Origin: Natronorubrum sulfidifaciens JCM 14089 | GTDB lineage: Archaea > Halobacteriota > Halobacteria > Halobacteriales > Natrialbaceae | Assembly: GCF_000337735.1 (NCBI RefSeq) | Contig: NZ_AOHX01000046.1 | Location: 4,124 to 68,123, forward strand | Direction of reading: 5' to 3' | DNA length: 64,000 nucleotides | In this document: positions 36,189-45,478 of the stretch, one piece after another | Layout: each line of letters starts with the position of its first letter | Numbering within the stretch: the first letter of the stretch is position 1 | Notes under the pieces: generated by a model | What the model saw: the letters and a program-made list of their open reading frames with translations, nothing else | Database searches by the model: none | What the model was told of the DNA's origin: nothing | Program-made: the position numbers and the translations under genes

Positions 36189-37619
36189 TCAGTCGGACGA
36201 GGACTCGGCTGCCAGTCCCATCCCCGGCTTCCGATCCGAGGAGGCCGCCTCGGTGGCCGACTCGTCCGACACCAGTTGGCGCTCGAGGGCAGCCGCAATC
36301 GTCTCGAGAACCGTCTCCGTCGTCGCCTCGAGGACACGCCTCCGGTCGCCGTCGACCACGGTCGCTCTGCCAGCCGTCGTCGCGCCGCCGGAGTCGGCCG
36401 CCGACTCACGCTCGACGAGCACGAGTGTGTCCGCCACGGCCGCAAGCACCTCGAGCAGACGCTCCGTCCCAGTGCCGCCGGCCTCGAGAGCAGACGCCGT
36501 GACCACCGTCACGTCGGCGTCCGCGACGTGGTTCTCGAATGCGACCAGCGTCGATTCCGAGAGCGACTCGAACGGAGGGACCTCGAGACAGTCGATCTCG
36601 AGCGTTCGTGCGGTCTCGGCCGCTGTGTCCCCGCTCGTGACGGGGCCAAGAGAGAGCGCCGTCTCGGCCTGTGTGCTCTCGAGTTGGGCGAGCACGCACG
36701 CCGCCGTCGTTCCGGTGCCGAGGACGTGAATCCGGGCGTCTCTGAGCTGCGTCTCCTCGTCTGTCTCGTCGCCGTCGGTCCGGTGGCCCGGCAGCGCCGT
36801 CACCGTCTCCGTCCCCGTAATCGGATTCGGCGTCACCGTCGCGGTCGCATCGAAGACATCGGCGAGTGACTCGCCAGTCAACACGTCTGCCGGTGGCCCG
36901 CTCCGGTAGACGCCGCCGTCGGCGAGCATCACGAGCCGATCGCAGTAGCGGGCGGCCAGATCCAGATCGTGGATCGCCGCACAGACGGTCCGGCCGTCAT
37001 CGACGAGTTCCCGAACTAACTCGAGGGTCTCGAGTTGGTGATTGATATCGAGACTCGCGGTCGGCTCGTCGAGCAACATCGCGGGGGTTCCCTGTGCAAT
37101 CGCGCGTGCGAGGACGACCCGCTGGCGCTGTCCGCCACTGATCGCGTCGATTGGCCGGTCGGCGAGGTCGGTCGTCCGCGTTCGCTCGAGGGCCTGCTCG
37201 ACTGCTTCGTGGTCCGCCTGCGTCGGCGAGGAAAACCGCGAGCGATGCGGATGACGCCCCATCTCGACGACGTCGCGGACGGGAAACGAAAACGAGAGCG
37301 TCGTATCTTGTGGGACGACCGAGACGAGTTGACTCGAGCGCTTCGAGGAAACGCTGTGAATGTCGACGCCGTCGATCGACACCGTCCCGGAGTCGGGCTC
37401 GAGTGCGCCGCTGATCGCCCGCAACAGCGTTGTCTTCCCCGCGCCGTTTGGACCCACGAAGCCGACGAATTCGCCGGGTTCGATGGTTACGGAGACGTCC
37501 TCGAGCACCGAGAGTTCGCCGAACGACAGCGAGCAGTTCTCGACGGTGATCGCCGCCGGCTCGATCTCCGTCGGCTGTGCAGCGTTCGTCTCGTCTGGTG
37601 TTCTGTTGAACGGGGTCAT
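36189..37619 (-). CDS. btuD: cobalamin-type ABC transporter ATPase with C-terminal extension
   Basis: A 476-residue protein. Residues about 20-270 are a FecE/BtuD-type ATPase: Walker A GPNGAGKTTLL, signature ISGGQRQRVVLARA, Walker B AMLLDEPTASLD and switch AAIHDLD. About 200 extra residues follow, beginning with a Rossmann-like strand-turn IHVLGTGTTAACVLAQL. This extended layout is seen in the Halobacterium BtuD. It overlaps btuC by four bases. B12 specificity rests on the family and btuF-like neighbour; iron-siderophore uptake is the alternative. Confidence 0.82.
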   Translation of the reverse strand: MTPFNRTPDETNAAQPTEIEPAAITVENCSLSFGELSVLEDVSVTIEPGEFVGFVGPNGAGKTTLLRAISGALEPDSGTVSIDGVDIHSVSSKRSSQLVSVVPQDTTLSFSFPVRDVVEMGRHPHRSRFSSPTQADHEAVEQALERTRTTDLADRPIDAISGGQRQRVVLARAIAQGTPAMLLDEPTASLDINHQLETLELVRELVDDGRTVCAAIHDLDLAARYCDRLVMLADGGVYRSGPPADVLTGESLADVFDATATVTPNPITGTETVTALPGHRTDGDETDEETQLRDARIHVLGTGTTAACVLAQLESTQAETALSLGPVTSGDTAAETARTLEIDCLEVPPFESLSESTLVAFENHVADADVTVVTASALEAGGTGTERLLEVLAAVADTLVLVERESAADSGGATTAGRATVVDGDRRRVLEATTETVLETIAAALERQLVSDESATEAASSDRKPGMGLAAESSSD

Positions 37620-38713
37620 ACTGAGGTCACCTCCCGGCGGACGAGCAAAAAGAGGAAAAACGGCGCGCCGACGAACGCCGTGATGATGCCGACCGGCACT
37701 TCCGCGGGGCCGGCTCGAGCGATGGTGTCCGTAATCACGAGAAACGAGGCACCCGCGAGGGCGCTGGTCGGCAGCAAGATTCGGTGATCCGGGCCGACGA
37801 TCAGCCGCATGATGTGGGGGACGACGAGGCCGACGAAGCCGATGACGCCGGCGACGGCGACACCTGCGGCGGTGATGATGCTCGCGACCGCGAGCAGGAG
37901 GAACTTCGTCCGTTCGACTTCGGTGCCGAGGTGGTGGGCGTCTTCCTCGCCGAGCAACAAGACGTTCAGGTCTCGCGTGTAGCTGCCAAGGACGAGGACG
38001 CCCAGCACTGCCACCGGGAGGGCAAAGCCGACGTCGCTCCACGTGCTGTTGCTGAGATGGCCCATCATCCAGACGACGGCCTGTCGGAGGCTGTCGCCGC
38101 TGTGGACGAGCATATATGAGATGAGTGCGCCGAGAAACGCCTGCATGGCGACGCCCGCGAGCAACAGCGTGGCGACGGGCGTGCGGCCACCCTCCGTCGC
38201 GATCGAGTAGACCAGAAACGCCGTCAGGAGTGCGCCGGCAAACGCCGCCAGATGCAGACTCCCGAACGGCACGAGCATGGGGAACGCGATGGCGGCGACA
38301 GCACCGGCAGCGGCCCCGGTCGAGACGCCGATGATCGATGGATCGGCGAGCGGATTCCGGAAAAACCCCTGCATTACGGTCCCGGCCGCGGCGAGTGCGA
38401 ACCCGACCGTTGCCGCGAGCGCGATCCGGGGCAGGCGGATATCCGCGACGATGATCTGGTGGGTGTTCGGCACGTCGAACGCGAACACCGACGTGTACTC
38501 GAGACTCGGAACCGGCACGCCGACGCCGACGATTGGAATCGTGAGACTTCCGGCCGTGACACTCGAGGGGACGACGATGGCGTTCAAAATCGCCAGCGCA
38601 ACCGTCGACGGGTCGACTCTAACTGGCCCGAGCGCGGCACTGGCGACGACGACGGCGACCAGCAGCGCTGTCAACCCCGCCGACCACGAGAGGGTTCGGG
38701 CCGAGTGCGTCAT
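37616..38713 (-). CDS. btuC: FecCD/BtuC-family permease
   Basis: A 365-residue integral membrane permease with about ten helices. Family features include RLPRIALAATVGFALAAAG and GFFRNPLADPSIIGVSTGAA near the N-terminal third, and the docking loop (GTEVERTKFLLLAV) later, followed by GFVGLVVPHIMRLIVGPDHR. It forms the channel for B12 or siderophore import with the adjoining ATPase, which it overlaps. The divergent gene encodes the cognate binding protein. Confidence 0.88.
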   Translation of the reverse strand: MTHSARTLSWSAGLTALLVAVVVASAALGPVRVDPSTVALAILNAIVVPSSVTAGSLTIPIVGVGVPVPSLEYTSVFAFDVPNTHQIIVADIRLPRIALAATVGFALAAAGTVMQGFFRNPLADPSIIGVSTGAAAGAVAAIAFPMLVPFGSLHLAAFAGALLTAFLVYSIATEGGRTPVATLLLAGVAMQAFLGALISYMLVHSGDSLRQAVVWMMGHLSNSTWSDVGFALPVAVLGVLVLGSYTRDLNVLLLGEEDAHHLGTEVERTKFLLLAVASIITAAGVAVAGVIGFVGLVVPHIMRLIVGPDHRILLPTSALAGASFLVITDTIARAGPAEVPVGIITAFVGAPFFLFLLVRREVTSV

Positions 38714-38737
38714 ACACTACAACCTCGATTGGGTTAG

Positions 38738-38749
38738 ACAAATATTTGT
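38738..38749. promoter_or_regulatory. palindrome in the btuC-btuF divergent promoter
   Basis: Perfect 12-base palindrome ACAAATATTTGT midway between the two divergent start codons (25 bases from either gene). It could be a shared operator that overlaps TATA elements. Regulator unknown. Confidence 0.4.
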
Positions 38750-38773
38750 TGAAGAGTCGCTACCTAGCGGACG

Positions 38774-39832
38774 ATGCGACAGAAACTCGTACTGTTACTC
38801 ACTGCCTTGCTCACGCTCTCGTTGGTTGCCCCGATCGCTGCAGCCAGCAGCGCGTCGGCAACGCCCGACGAGACTGCTGACTGTGCGTACCCGATCGAAC
38901 TGACTGACGCCACTGGTGAAGATATCACACTCGAGGAAGCACCCGACTCCGTCGTCGCCTTGCAGCCAAGCGATGCACAGACGGTCTTCGAGATCGGTGC
39001 CGAAGACAGACTCGTCGGCATGGCCGACGAGGACGCAACGAGCGACCTCGAGATGGGCGACCGTGTGGACGTGACCGACAACTACGAGATCGTCCACGAG
39101 CGCGTGATCGATCTCGACCCGGATGTCGTTCTGGCCGCGAACATCACGCCTGAAGAAGACGTCGAGACCCTTCGCGAGGCTGGGCTGACCGTCTACCACT
39201 TCGACAACGCAGCGTCAATCGATGACGTCCGTGACAACGTGCTCCGGACCGGCGAACTGACCGGCGAGTGTGACGGTGCCACCGAAACCGTCGACTGGAT
39301 GGACGAGCGTCTCGAGGTCGTCGAAACGGCCCTCGAGAACACAGACCGCCCGCTCGCGTACTACGCGATGGGTGAGGACGGGACGACCGCTGGAAGCGAC
39401 ACGTTCATCCACGAAGTGCTGACGACCGGTGGTGTCGAGAACCTGGCTGAACGGGCCGGTATCGACTTCTACCAGCCACTCAGTAGCGAAATGATCGTCG
39501 ACGAAGACCCCGAGTGGATCATCTACTCCGATGACCGATCGGACGTGCCGATCCCCGAAGCGGCCGAGGCCACGACTGCCTACCAGAACGATAACGTCTT
39601 TTCGGTCAACGCGAACCAACTCAACCAGCCTGCCCCACAGGTGATCTACGCTGTCGTCGATATCGTCGAGACGGTCCACCCTGACGCCTACGAGCAAGCG
39701 GTTGACGGACTCGAGGACACGGACGAATCCGACGAGAACGGCGACGACAGCGAGGATTCGATCCCTGGCTTCGGCGTGCCAGCAGCCGTCGCTGCACTGC
39801 TTGCCGTCGCGTTCCTCGCGCACCGCCGATAA
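38774..39832 (+). CDS. btuF: cobalamin/iron-type substrate-binding protein with PGF-CTERM anchor
   Basis: A 352-residue extracellular protein. A Sec signal peptide (residues 1-24) precedes a helical-backbone binding fold (PIELTDATGEDITLEEAPDSVVAL, VDLDPDVVLAANI). The Asp/Glu/Ser linker and terminal IPGFGVPAAVAALLAVAFLAHRR-type tail form a PGF-CTERM sorting signal for archaeosortase processing and lipid anchoring. Divergent from btuC, with which it makes a full importer. Confidence 0.85.
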   Translation: MRQKLVLLLTALLTLSLVAPIAAASSASATPDETADCAYPIELTDATGEDITLEEAPDSVVALQPSDAQTVFEIGAEDRLVGMADEDATSDLEMGDRVDVTDNYEIVHERVIDLDPDVVLAANITPEEDVETLREAGLTVYHFDNAASIDDVRDNVLRTGELTGECDGATETVDWMDERLEVVETALENTDRPLAYYAMGEDGTTAGSDTFIHEVLTTGGVENLAERAGIDFYQPLSSEMIVDEDPEWIIYSDDRSDVPIPEAAEATTAYQNDNVFSVNANQLNQPAPQVIYAVVDIVETVHPDAYEQAVDGLEDTDESDENGDDSEDSIPGFGVPAAVAALLAVAFLAHRR

Positions 39833-39891
39833 CCACCACGCAGCCACGGCTTTTGAAAAGCGTTTACCCGTCGGCCCGTTGAGATGGCTGT

Positions 39892-40173
39892 ATGGTCGAG
39901 AACGTCATCTGGCCCGCCTATCTCGATGCGGCCCTGTCGCGATCCGAGGGGCGGCGCGTGTCACAGGAGCTCGCGGTCGAAGAACCGACGGTCGACGAAA
40001 TCGCCAAGGCGGTCCAGCAGATCGGGTACGACGCCACGATCGAACGGGACAAAGCCTACTCCCGGGAGCACTGGGCTGACCGCGGTCGCGTCGTCGTCCG
40101 TGGGGCCGACGACTCGACGAAAAATGACCTCGTCCAAGCCGTCGCGGCCTACGTCGTCGCGATGCGCGAGTAA
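39892..40173 (+). CDS. srp19: signal recognition particle protein SRP19
   Basis: A 93-residue SRP19 that binds 7S RNA helices 6 and 8 and primes SRP54 binding. Recognisable from [19 protein letters not shown] at the N-terminus, the conserved [17 protein letters not shown] and [20 protein letters not shown] with the final basic RGRVVV. The gene is followed after two bases by gar1, a linkage found in other haloarchaea. Confidence 0.95.
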   Translation: MVENVIWPAYLDAALSRSEGRRVSQELAVEEPTVDEIAKAVQQIGYDATIERDKAYSREHWADRGRVVVRGADDSTKNDLVQAVAAYVVAMRE

Positions 40174-40174
40174 C

Positions 40175-40429
40175 ATGCGCCGCGTTGGCTCAGTCGTCCG
40201 CACCGCACAGGGACTGGCCGTCTTGCGGGCGGACGAACGCGACGACGGACCCGGCTCGAGCGATCCGTTTCGCGACGAAATCGGGACGATGGTCCTCGAC
40301 GACTCCCTCGAGGAAGTCGGCCGTGTCGTCGACGTCTTCGGCCCGGTCGAACGGCCATATCTTGCGGTGACGCCCGACGCCGGCGTCCACCTGCCGTCGC
40401 TCGTCGGCTCGACGCTGTACGCCCGCTAG
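40175..40429 (+). CDS. gar1: H/ACA RNP component Gar1
   Basis: An 84-residue beta-barrel protein that regulates pseudouridylation by Cbf5. The Gar1 core is evident as VGSVVRTAQGLAVLRAD, EIGTMVLDDSLEEVGRVVDVFGPVERPYLAV. It begins one base after the srp19 stop and is surely co-transcribed. The length is typical for archaeal Gar1 without the eukaryotic RGG tails. Confidence 0.92.
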   Translation: MRRVGSVVRTAQGLAVLRADERDDGPGSSDPFRDEIGTMVLDDSLEEVGRVVDVFGPVERPYLAVTPDAGVHLPSLVGSTLYAR

Positions 40430-40511
40430 CGTGCTCGCGTACAGTTGAGACGTCGATACGCCTCGAGTGAAGACGAAAACACCCATACGAACGGGGGACA
40501 AACCCCGCGCT

Positions 40512-41558
40512 ATGAACCATCGGACACGGGTCCTGCTCGCCGTCGGCGTGACCGTGGTGCTCTTTCTCGGCGTCCAGTTCGGTGCGCTGGCGCTGATCGA
40601 GCCTTTCCACGAGTCGGAGCGCCAGGCCGTCGAGAACCCTGACGACCCGACGAACAGCGTGGTCTACTTCGCGATTATCCTCGTCGCGACCGCGTTCATG
40701 CTCGTGACGTTCAAATACGACGTCGAATGGCTGATCAAGGCCCTGATCATCGGCGTCAGCGTGATGCTCGCGTGGTTCGTCTTCGCCGAGCTCGTCCCAC
40801 CCGTCGCGACCGTCGGCTCGGTGAATGTCATCGCCGCGCTCGGGGCCATCGCCGTCGGCGCGGGGCTGTTGTTCTATCCGGAGTGGTACGTCATCGACAG
40901 CACGGGGGTGATCATGGGTGCTGGCGCTGCGGCCCTGTTCGGGATCAGTTTCGGCCTGCTGCCCGCAATCCTGTTGCTCGCCGTCCTCGCCATCTACGAC
41001 GCCATCAGCGTCTACCGAACCGAGCACATGCTCGACCTCGCCGAAGGCGTCATGGATCTCAAAATCCCCGTCGTTCTCGTCATCCCGACGTCGCTTTCGT
41101 TTTCCTACCTCGAGTCGGGAAGCACCGACGACGTCCTCGACGACACGACGGCCTCGAGCGACGGCGACGAACCGGTCCCGTCAACCGACCCTGACAGTGT
41201 CGCCGCCGATGCCGACGGTTCGGATGACAGTCCCGACGAGTCGGCTGCTGAGGCGGATGCACTCGAGCGAGACGCCCTGTTTATCGGGCTTGGTGACGCC
41301 GTGATTCCGACGATTCTCGTCGCGAGCGCGGCGTACTTCCTCGATGTCGGCACGATTTCGGTCCCGGGAATCGCGCTGAACCTCCCCGCACTCGGTGCGA
41401 TCATCGGGACGATCGCCGGCCTGCTCGTGCTCATGCATATGGTTCTCAAAGGAAAGCCACACGCGGGACTGCCGCTGTTAAACGGCGGGGCGATCGGTGG
41501 CTACCTGCTCGGTGCGATCGCCAGTGGGCTGTCGCTTGCGACGGCGCTTGGCTTCTGA
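40512..41558 (+). CDS. presenilin-family intramembrane aspartyl protease (PSH)
   Basis: A 348-residue multi-pass protein with about nine helices. The three hallmark motifs are visible: YD in LAIYDAISVY, GxGD in FIGLGDAV, and PAL-like GLPLLNGG near the C-terminus. The catalytic Asp pair is therefore intact. The hydrophilic acidic loop (about residues 205-255) between them is long and Asp/Ser-rich. The start at 40512 drops a 15-residue polar stretch. Substrates are unknown. It follows srp19-gar1, as in other haloarchaea. Confidence 0.9.
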   Translation: MNHRTRVLLAVGVTVVLFLGVQFGALALIEPFHESERQAVENPDDPTNSVVYFAIILVATAFMLVTFKYDVEWLIKALIIGVSVMLAWFVFAELVPPVATVGSVNVIAALGAIAVGAGLLFYPEWYVIDSTGVIMGAGAAALFGISFGLLPAILLLAVLAIYDAISVYRTEHMLDLAEGVMDLKIPVVLVIPTSLSFSYLESGSTDDVLDDTTASSDGDEPVPSTDPDSVAADADGSDDSPDESAAEADALERDALFIGLGDAVIPTILVASAAYFLDVGTISVPGIALNLPALGAIIGTIAGLLVLMHMVLKGKPHAGLPLLNGGAIGGYLLGAIASGLSLATALGF

Positions 41559-41597
41559 ACGGCTCGAGCACGGTCACCCGTCCCATAGACGCTCGAG

Positions 41598-42311
41598 TTA
41601 CTCGTTGTCGCCGTCACCGCTGTCGTCGCTCGCTTCGATGCGGTCGATGCTGACGGTGTCACCGTGCTCGAGGCCGGTAGCCATCGTGTTGACCCGTGCA
41701 CGTTCGTCCTCGAAAACCGTGTCGGCGGCGGGATAGATCGCGGCGACGACGAGATACTCGTAGTCGTGCTCGGGCAGGGCGATGTCGAAGAAGACATCGA
41801 GTTCGGTCCCGCCGTCGAGTGTCGCCGTCGCCTCGTACGTATCGAATGAGACCATCGTGTTGGGGCCGTCCGGTTCGATCGCTCGGCCACCGATGTTGGC
41901 ACCGAGTTCGAGGTCGTCGTACTGGGCTTGCATCCGCTCGGCCAACTCCGCCGTCGTGAGCTCGCCGATGGGGTTGAACGTCTCGTCTGCAACGCGGATC
42001 TGTGGCGTCGAGGTGAGCGAGAACACCCCCGCGTCCGTCTCGCCGTCGACGTCCTCGAGCGGGAGTTCGATCGAGCGGCTGTACTCGCTGTGATAGCTCG
42101 TCAGGCCGACGCTCTCACCGCCGAACTCGCGTTCTTCGGTCCGCTCTCTCGTACCCTGATACTCGTAGCCGGCCTCCGTTTCCGCCGCCGTCGAGACACG
42201 AATCGGTGACGCGTCGAACGTCAGCTCCTCGTTGAGAACGTCGCTGAGACACCCCGCCGACGTACCCACAGCGCCGGCTGCAACGGTTCCAACGAACTGT
42301 CGTCGGTTCAT
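41598..42311 (-). CDS. DUF6517-like lipoprotein
   Basis: A 237-residue secreted protein with a twin-arginine signal (MNRRQFVGTVAAGAVGTSAGC) ending in a lipobox. The rest is beta-rich (VGLTSYHSEYSRSIELPLE, VFSLTSTPQIRVADETFNPIG) with an acidic C-terminal tail. It looks like the haloarchaeal DUF6517 family; function unknown. It is convergent with the presenilin-like gene. Confidence 0.75.
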   Translation of the reverse strand: MNRRQFVGTVAAGAVGTSAGCLSDVLNEELTFDASPIRVSTAAETEAGYEYQGTRERTEEREFGGESVGLTSYHSEYSRSIELPLEDVDGETDAGVFSLTSTPQIRVADETFNPIGELTTAELAERMQAQYDDLELGANIGGRAIEPDGPNTMVSFDTYEATATLDGGTELDVFFDIALPEHDYEYLVVAAIYPAADTVFEDERARVNTMATGLEHGDTVSIDRIEASDDSGDGDNE

Positions 42312-42407
42312 CTACTCTGGTCGACTGTACTCTCGCGCATAACGTTCGCGGTGATCTTCACACCCTGCAATCGGTCGGCTCGCTCGAGACCACACGACGC
42401 GCTGGGG

Positions 42408-43526
42408 TCACCGACTCGAGCCGTCGGTCGACTTCGTCTCGGAAGCCACCGCCGTCCGGATCTCGAACCGAGCACCGCCGTCGTCGCCAGCCGCTACCGT
42501 AATCGACCAGCCGTGTGCGTCGACGACGCGTTTGACGATCGCCAATCCATACCCGGTACCGGCCGTTTCGGTCGTGTAGCCGGCGTCGAAGATCCGGCTT
42601 CGGTCTGCCGATGGCACACCGGGGCCGTTGTCCGCGACGTAAAACCCACTGACCGCTGTCGCCGCTTCGGCGGTCGGTTCGAGCACACCGACCTCGATCG
42701 ACGGCTGCCCATCGCCGTCTTGTTGTCGACCGCTCGTCGAGCCGTGTTCGACGGCGTTCCGAAACAGGTTCTCGAGAAGCGTTGCAAGCAGGGACGGGTC
42801 CGCCCGGATCGTGGCCGACTCCGAAACCGAGACTGCCGCGCCATCCGTTGTGACGTGTTCCCATGCCCGTTCGACGGCCGTCTCGAGGTCGATTGCCTCG
42901 GGCTCGTCGACGCTGTCGGTCGTCGCGAGCACGAGCGCGTCGTCGATGATCGTCTCCATGCGCTCGAGCGACGAGCGAATCGCGGACACGGACTCGTCTG
43001 CCGTGTCCGGCACAGACCCAGCACTGCCGTCCTCGAGCGACTGTGCTGTCGCGAGGCCGACCGAGAGTGGGTTCCGAAGATCGTGTGACAGCAGCGTGGC
43101 GAACGTTTCCATCCGATCGGCCTGCTCGCGGGCTTGCCGCTCGAGGCGTCGTCGGTCGGTAATCTCGACGTGCATGACGAGGACGTACCGATCGCCGTCG
43201 TGGTGGTACGCCGTGGCGTCCATCGTAAACCAGTGCTTTTCGGTGGGCGTATGGCACGGATACTCGAGGGAGAACGTCTCGCGTTCGCCGGCGATGATCG
43301 CTCGGAGACCGCACGCGGTGTCGGCTGCATCAGCCCCCGAACTGGTGTCACAGACCTCGAGATAGTTGACTCCGACAGCGGCCGCTCCGTCCGCCAGTCC
43401 CTGCTCGTCGCCGAACGCGGTCCACGAGCGGTTCGTGTAGACGATTACACCGTCGTCGTCGAGGATCGCAACGTGGGCCGGAAGCGCGTCGAACCCAGCA
43501 CCGACGACCGAGTCGGAGGTGTCCAT
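42408..43526 (-). CDS. PAS-domain sensor histidine kinase
   Basis: A 372-residue cytoplasmic kinase. A PAS domain (residues about 15-125: VAILDDDGVIVYTNRSWTAFG) is followed by a HisKA domain with the phospho-acceptor His in LLSHDLRNPLSV and an ATPase domain (N box NLFRNAVEHG, G1 VADNGPGVP, G2 GTGYGLAIVKRV). No membrane segment or receiver is seen, and no response regulator is nearby. Single PAS-kinases of this kind are abundant in haloarchaea; signal unknown. Confidence 0.92.
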   Translation of the reverse strand: MDTSDSVVGAGFDALPAHVAILDDDGVIVYTNRSWTAFGDEQGLADGAAAVGVNYLEVCDTSSGADAADTACGLRAIIAGERETFSLEYPCHTPTEKHWFTMDATAYHHDGDRYVLVMHVEITDRRRLERQAREQADRMETFATLLSHDLRNPLSVGLATAQSLEDGSAGSVPDTADESVSAIRSSLERMETIIDDALVLATTDSVDEPEAIDLETAVERAWEHVTTDGAAVSVSESATIRADPSLLATLLENLFRNAVEHGSTSGRQQDGDGQPSIEVGVLEPTAEAATAVSGFYVADNGPGVPSADRSRIFDAGYTTETAGTGYGLAIVKRVVDAHGWSITVAAGDDGGARFEIRTAVASETKSTDGSSR

Positions 43527-43610
43527 CAGTGGATACTGGGTGCTCGTGCTACTTGAACGATTTCGCTACCAGACCTGATGAACCGATCCGCGAGTGCAGC
43601 CGCTCGATGC

Positions 43611-45104
43611 TCACTCGCCGGACGGCAACCGGTACGTCGCGCCGTCGTCGGTGTCCTGCACTTCGATCCCCAGTGTCTCGAGTTCATCGCGTAACTCGTC
43701 GGCGCGCTCGTAGTTGCCCGCCTCGCGTTCCTGTTCGCGCACGTCGAGGACGAGTTCGACCACGTCACCCGCCAGCTCCGCGGTGCCCGTCGTCTCGCCG
43801 CCGAAGGCGAGGCCGAGAACCGCCCCGAACTCCTCGAGCGTCTCGACGGCCTGTCGGAGCCCACGGTAGTCGTACGCCTCGCGGTCGTCGACATGGGAGT
43901 TGATCGCCGTTGCAATCGACAGCAGTGCCGACTGCGCTTCGCGCGTGTTGAAGTCGTCGTTCATTGCGTCGACGAACGATGTTCGGGCCGCATCGACCTC
44001 GGCACGGAACGATTCGGCTTCGACTTTCGTCCGAGCGTCGGGTGAGTCAACTGCCTCGACAGCCGTCTCGTACGCGCGCTCGAGTCGATCCCAGCGCTCC
44101 TCGGCTTCGGTAATCGTCTCGTCGGCGTAGAGTTGTTGGCTATTATACGAGCCCGCAGTGAGGAACGTTCGCAAGACGTTCGTCCCCCACTTGTCGACGG
44201 CCTCGTCGACGGTGACGAAGTTCCCGAGACTCGAGGACATCTTCTCTTCGCCCATCTGGAACAGCTCACAGTGGAGCCAGTAGTTGGCAAAACGCTGGCC
44301 CGTCGCAGCCTCAGATTGGGCGATTTCGTTTTCGTGGTGGGGAAAGACGAGGTCTCGGCCGCCAACGTGGATGTCGAGCGTCTCGCCGAGATGGGTCATG
44401 CTCATCGCCGAGCACTCGATGTGCCAGCCGGGGCGGCCCTCGCCCCACGGCGACTCCCACGTCTGTCCCGTCGGCGTCGCACAGCCGTGGTCGACGCCCT
44501 CGTGGCGGTGTTCGGAAACGGCGTCTTCGTCGACGCCGCCGGCTTTCCAGAGCGCGAAGTCGGCTGGATTGCGCTTTTCGGACCGTTCGTCCGGCTCGCC
44601 CTGAGACTCGATCTCCTCGAGTTCCTGATTCGAGAGCTTTCCGTACTCCTCGAAGCTGGCCACGTCGAAGTAGACCGAGCCGTTGGATTCGTAGGCGTAG
44701 CCGTTCTCGATTAGGGTCTCGACGAGGTCGATGATCTCGGGGACGTGTTCGGAGACGCGCGGGTACACCTCCGCGCGCAGGAGGTTGAGCGCGCGCATGT
44801 CGGCGAGCGTCTGTCCGATGTACGTCTCTGCGACGCTGGCTTCGTCCTCGCCTAACTCGGCCTCGCCCACGCGGGCGACGATCTTCTCGTTGATGTCGGT
44901 GAAGTTCTCGACGTGGCGGACATCGTAGCCGAGGTACTCGAGCCAGCGGTGCATGACGTCGACGTGGACCCACGAGCGGGCGTGGCCCAGATGCGGCGGA
45001 TCAGAAACCGTCAGGCCACAGTAGTAGAGGAGAACGTTCTCGGGGTCCTGTGGCTCGAACGGCTCTTTCTCGCCCGTCAACGTGTTCGTCACGTGTAGGG
45101 TCAT
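43611..45104 (-). CDS. cysS: cysteinyl-tRNA synthetase
   Basis: A 497-residue class I synthetase. The HIGH-type motif is [16 protein letters not shown] near residue 36 and the KMSKS-type motif KMSSSLGN near 286. Zinc ligands include Cys in [10 protein letters not shown] and Cys/His in WHIECSAM. The anticodon-binding C-terminal domain is helical and acidic. It is monocistronic, antiparallel to its upstream neighbour. Confidence 0.97.
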   Translation of the reverse strand: MTLHVTNTLTGEKEPFEPQDPENVLLYYCGLTVSDPPHLGHARSWVHVDVMHRWLEYLGYDVRHVENFTDINEKIVARVGEAELGEDEASVAETYIGQTLADMRALNLLRAEVYPRVSEHVPEIIDLVETLIENGYAYESNGSVYFDVASFEEYGKLSNQELEEIESQGEPDERSEKRNPADFALWKAGGVDEDAVSEHRHEGVDHGCATPTGQTWESPWGEGRPGWHIECSAMSMTHLGETLDIHVGGRDLVFPHHENEIAQSEAATGQRFANYWLHCELFQMGEEKMSSSLGNFVTVDEAVDKWGTNVLRTFLTAGSYNSQQLYADETITEAEERWDRLERAYETAVEAVDSPDARTKVEAESFRAEVDAARTSFVDAMNDDFNTREAQSALLSIATAINSHVDDREAYDYRGLRQAVETLEEFGAVLGLAFGGETTGTAELAGDVVELVLDVREQEREAGNYERADELRDELETLGIEVQDTDDGATYRLPSGE

Positions 45105-45210
45105 TACGAACGTGTACCTCCGGCCCGTAGTTAAACACTGTTAATAGCCGGGTCGGACTCGAGCGCTGATAGTAGCGAGAGCTATACGATGTGCCATCTA
45201 TCGATCAACT

Positions 45211-45462
45211 GTGACTCACGACCGCATCCACGCTCGCAAACCGACACACCATACAGAGCGGTGGTCGGTCGGCACGATCCAGCGACTCGAGACGCGAGAC
45301 GGCCACTGTGTCGTCGCCGTCGACACCGAGGCCGGTGAGACGGTCGAACTCATCGTCACCCTCGCCATCAGAGACCTGTTCTTGGGCCGACTCCCGATCG
45401 ACAGCGACGAGTCGCCGGTCGGCCAGCGAGTCTGGTACCGCCAACACGGCGGCCAGCCCTGA
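45211..45462 (+). CDS. small conserved haloarchaeal protein
   Basis: An 83-residue protein read from a GTG at 45211. Beta-rich (WSVGTIQRLETRDGHCVVAVDTE, VELIVTLAIRDLFLGR), acidic and without metal-binding motifs. The middle looks like a small SH3- or OB-like barrel. Function unknown. It converges on the patatin gene, 16 bases apart. Confidence 0.6.
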   Translation: MTHDRIHARKPTHHTERWSVGTIQRLETRDGHCVVAVDTEAGETVELIVTLAIRDLFLGRLPIDSDESPVGQRVWYRQHGGQP

Positions 45463-45478
45463 CAACTCGACCCCGCAT

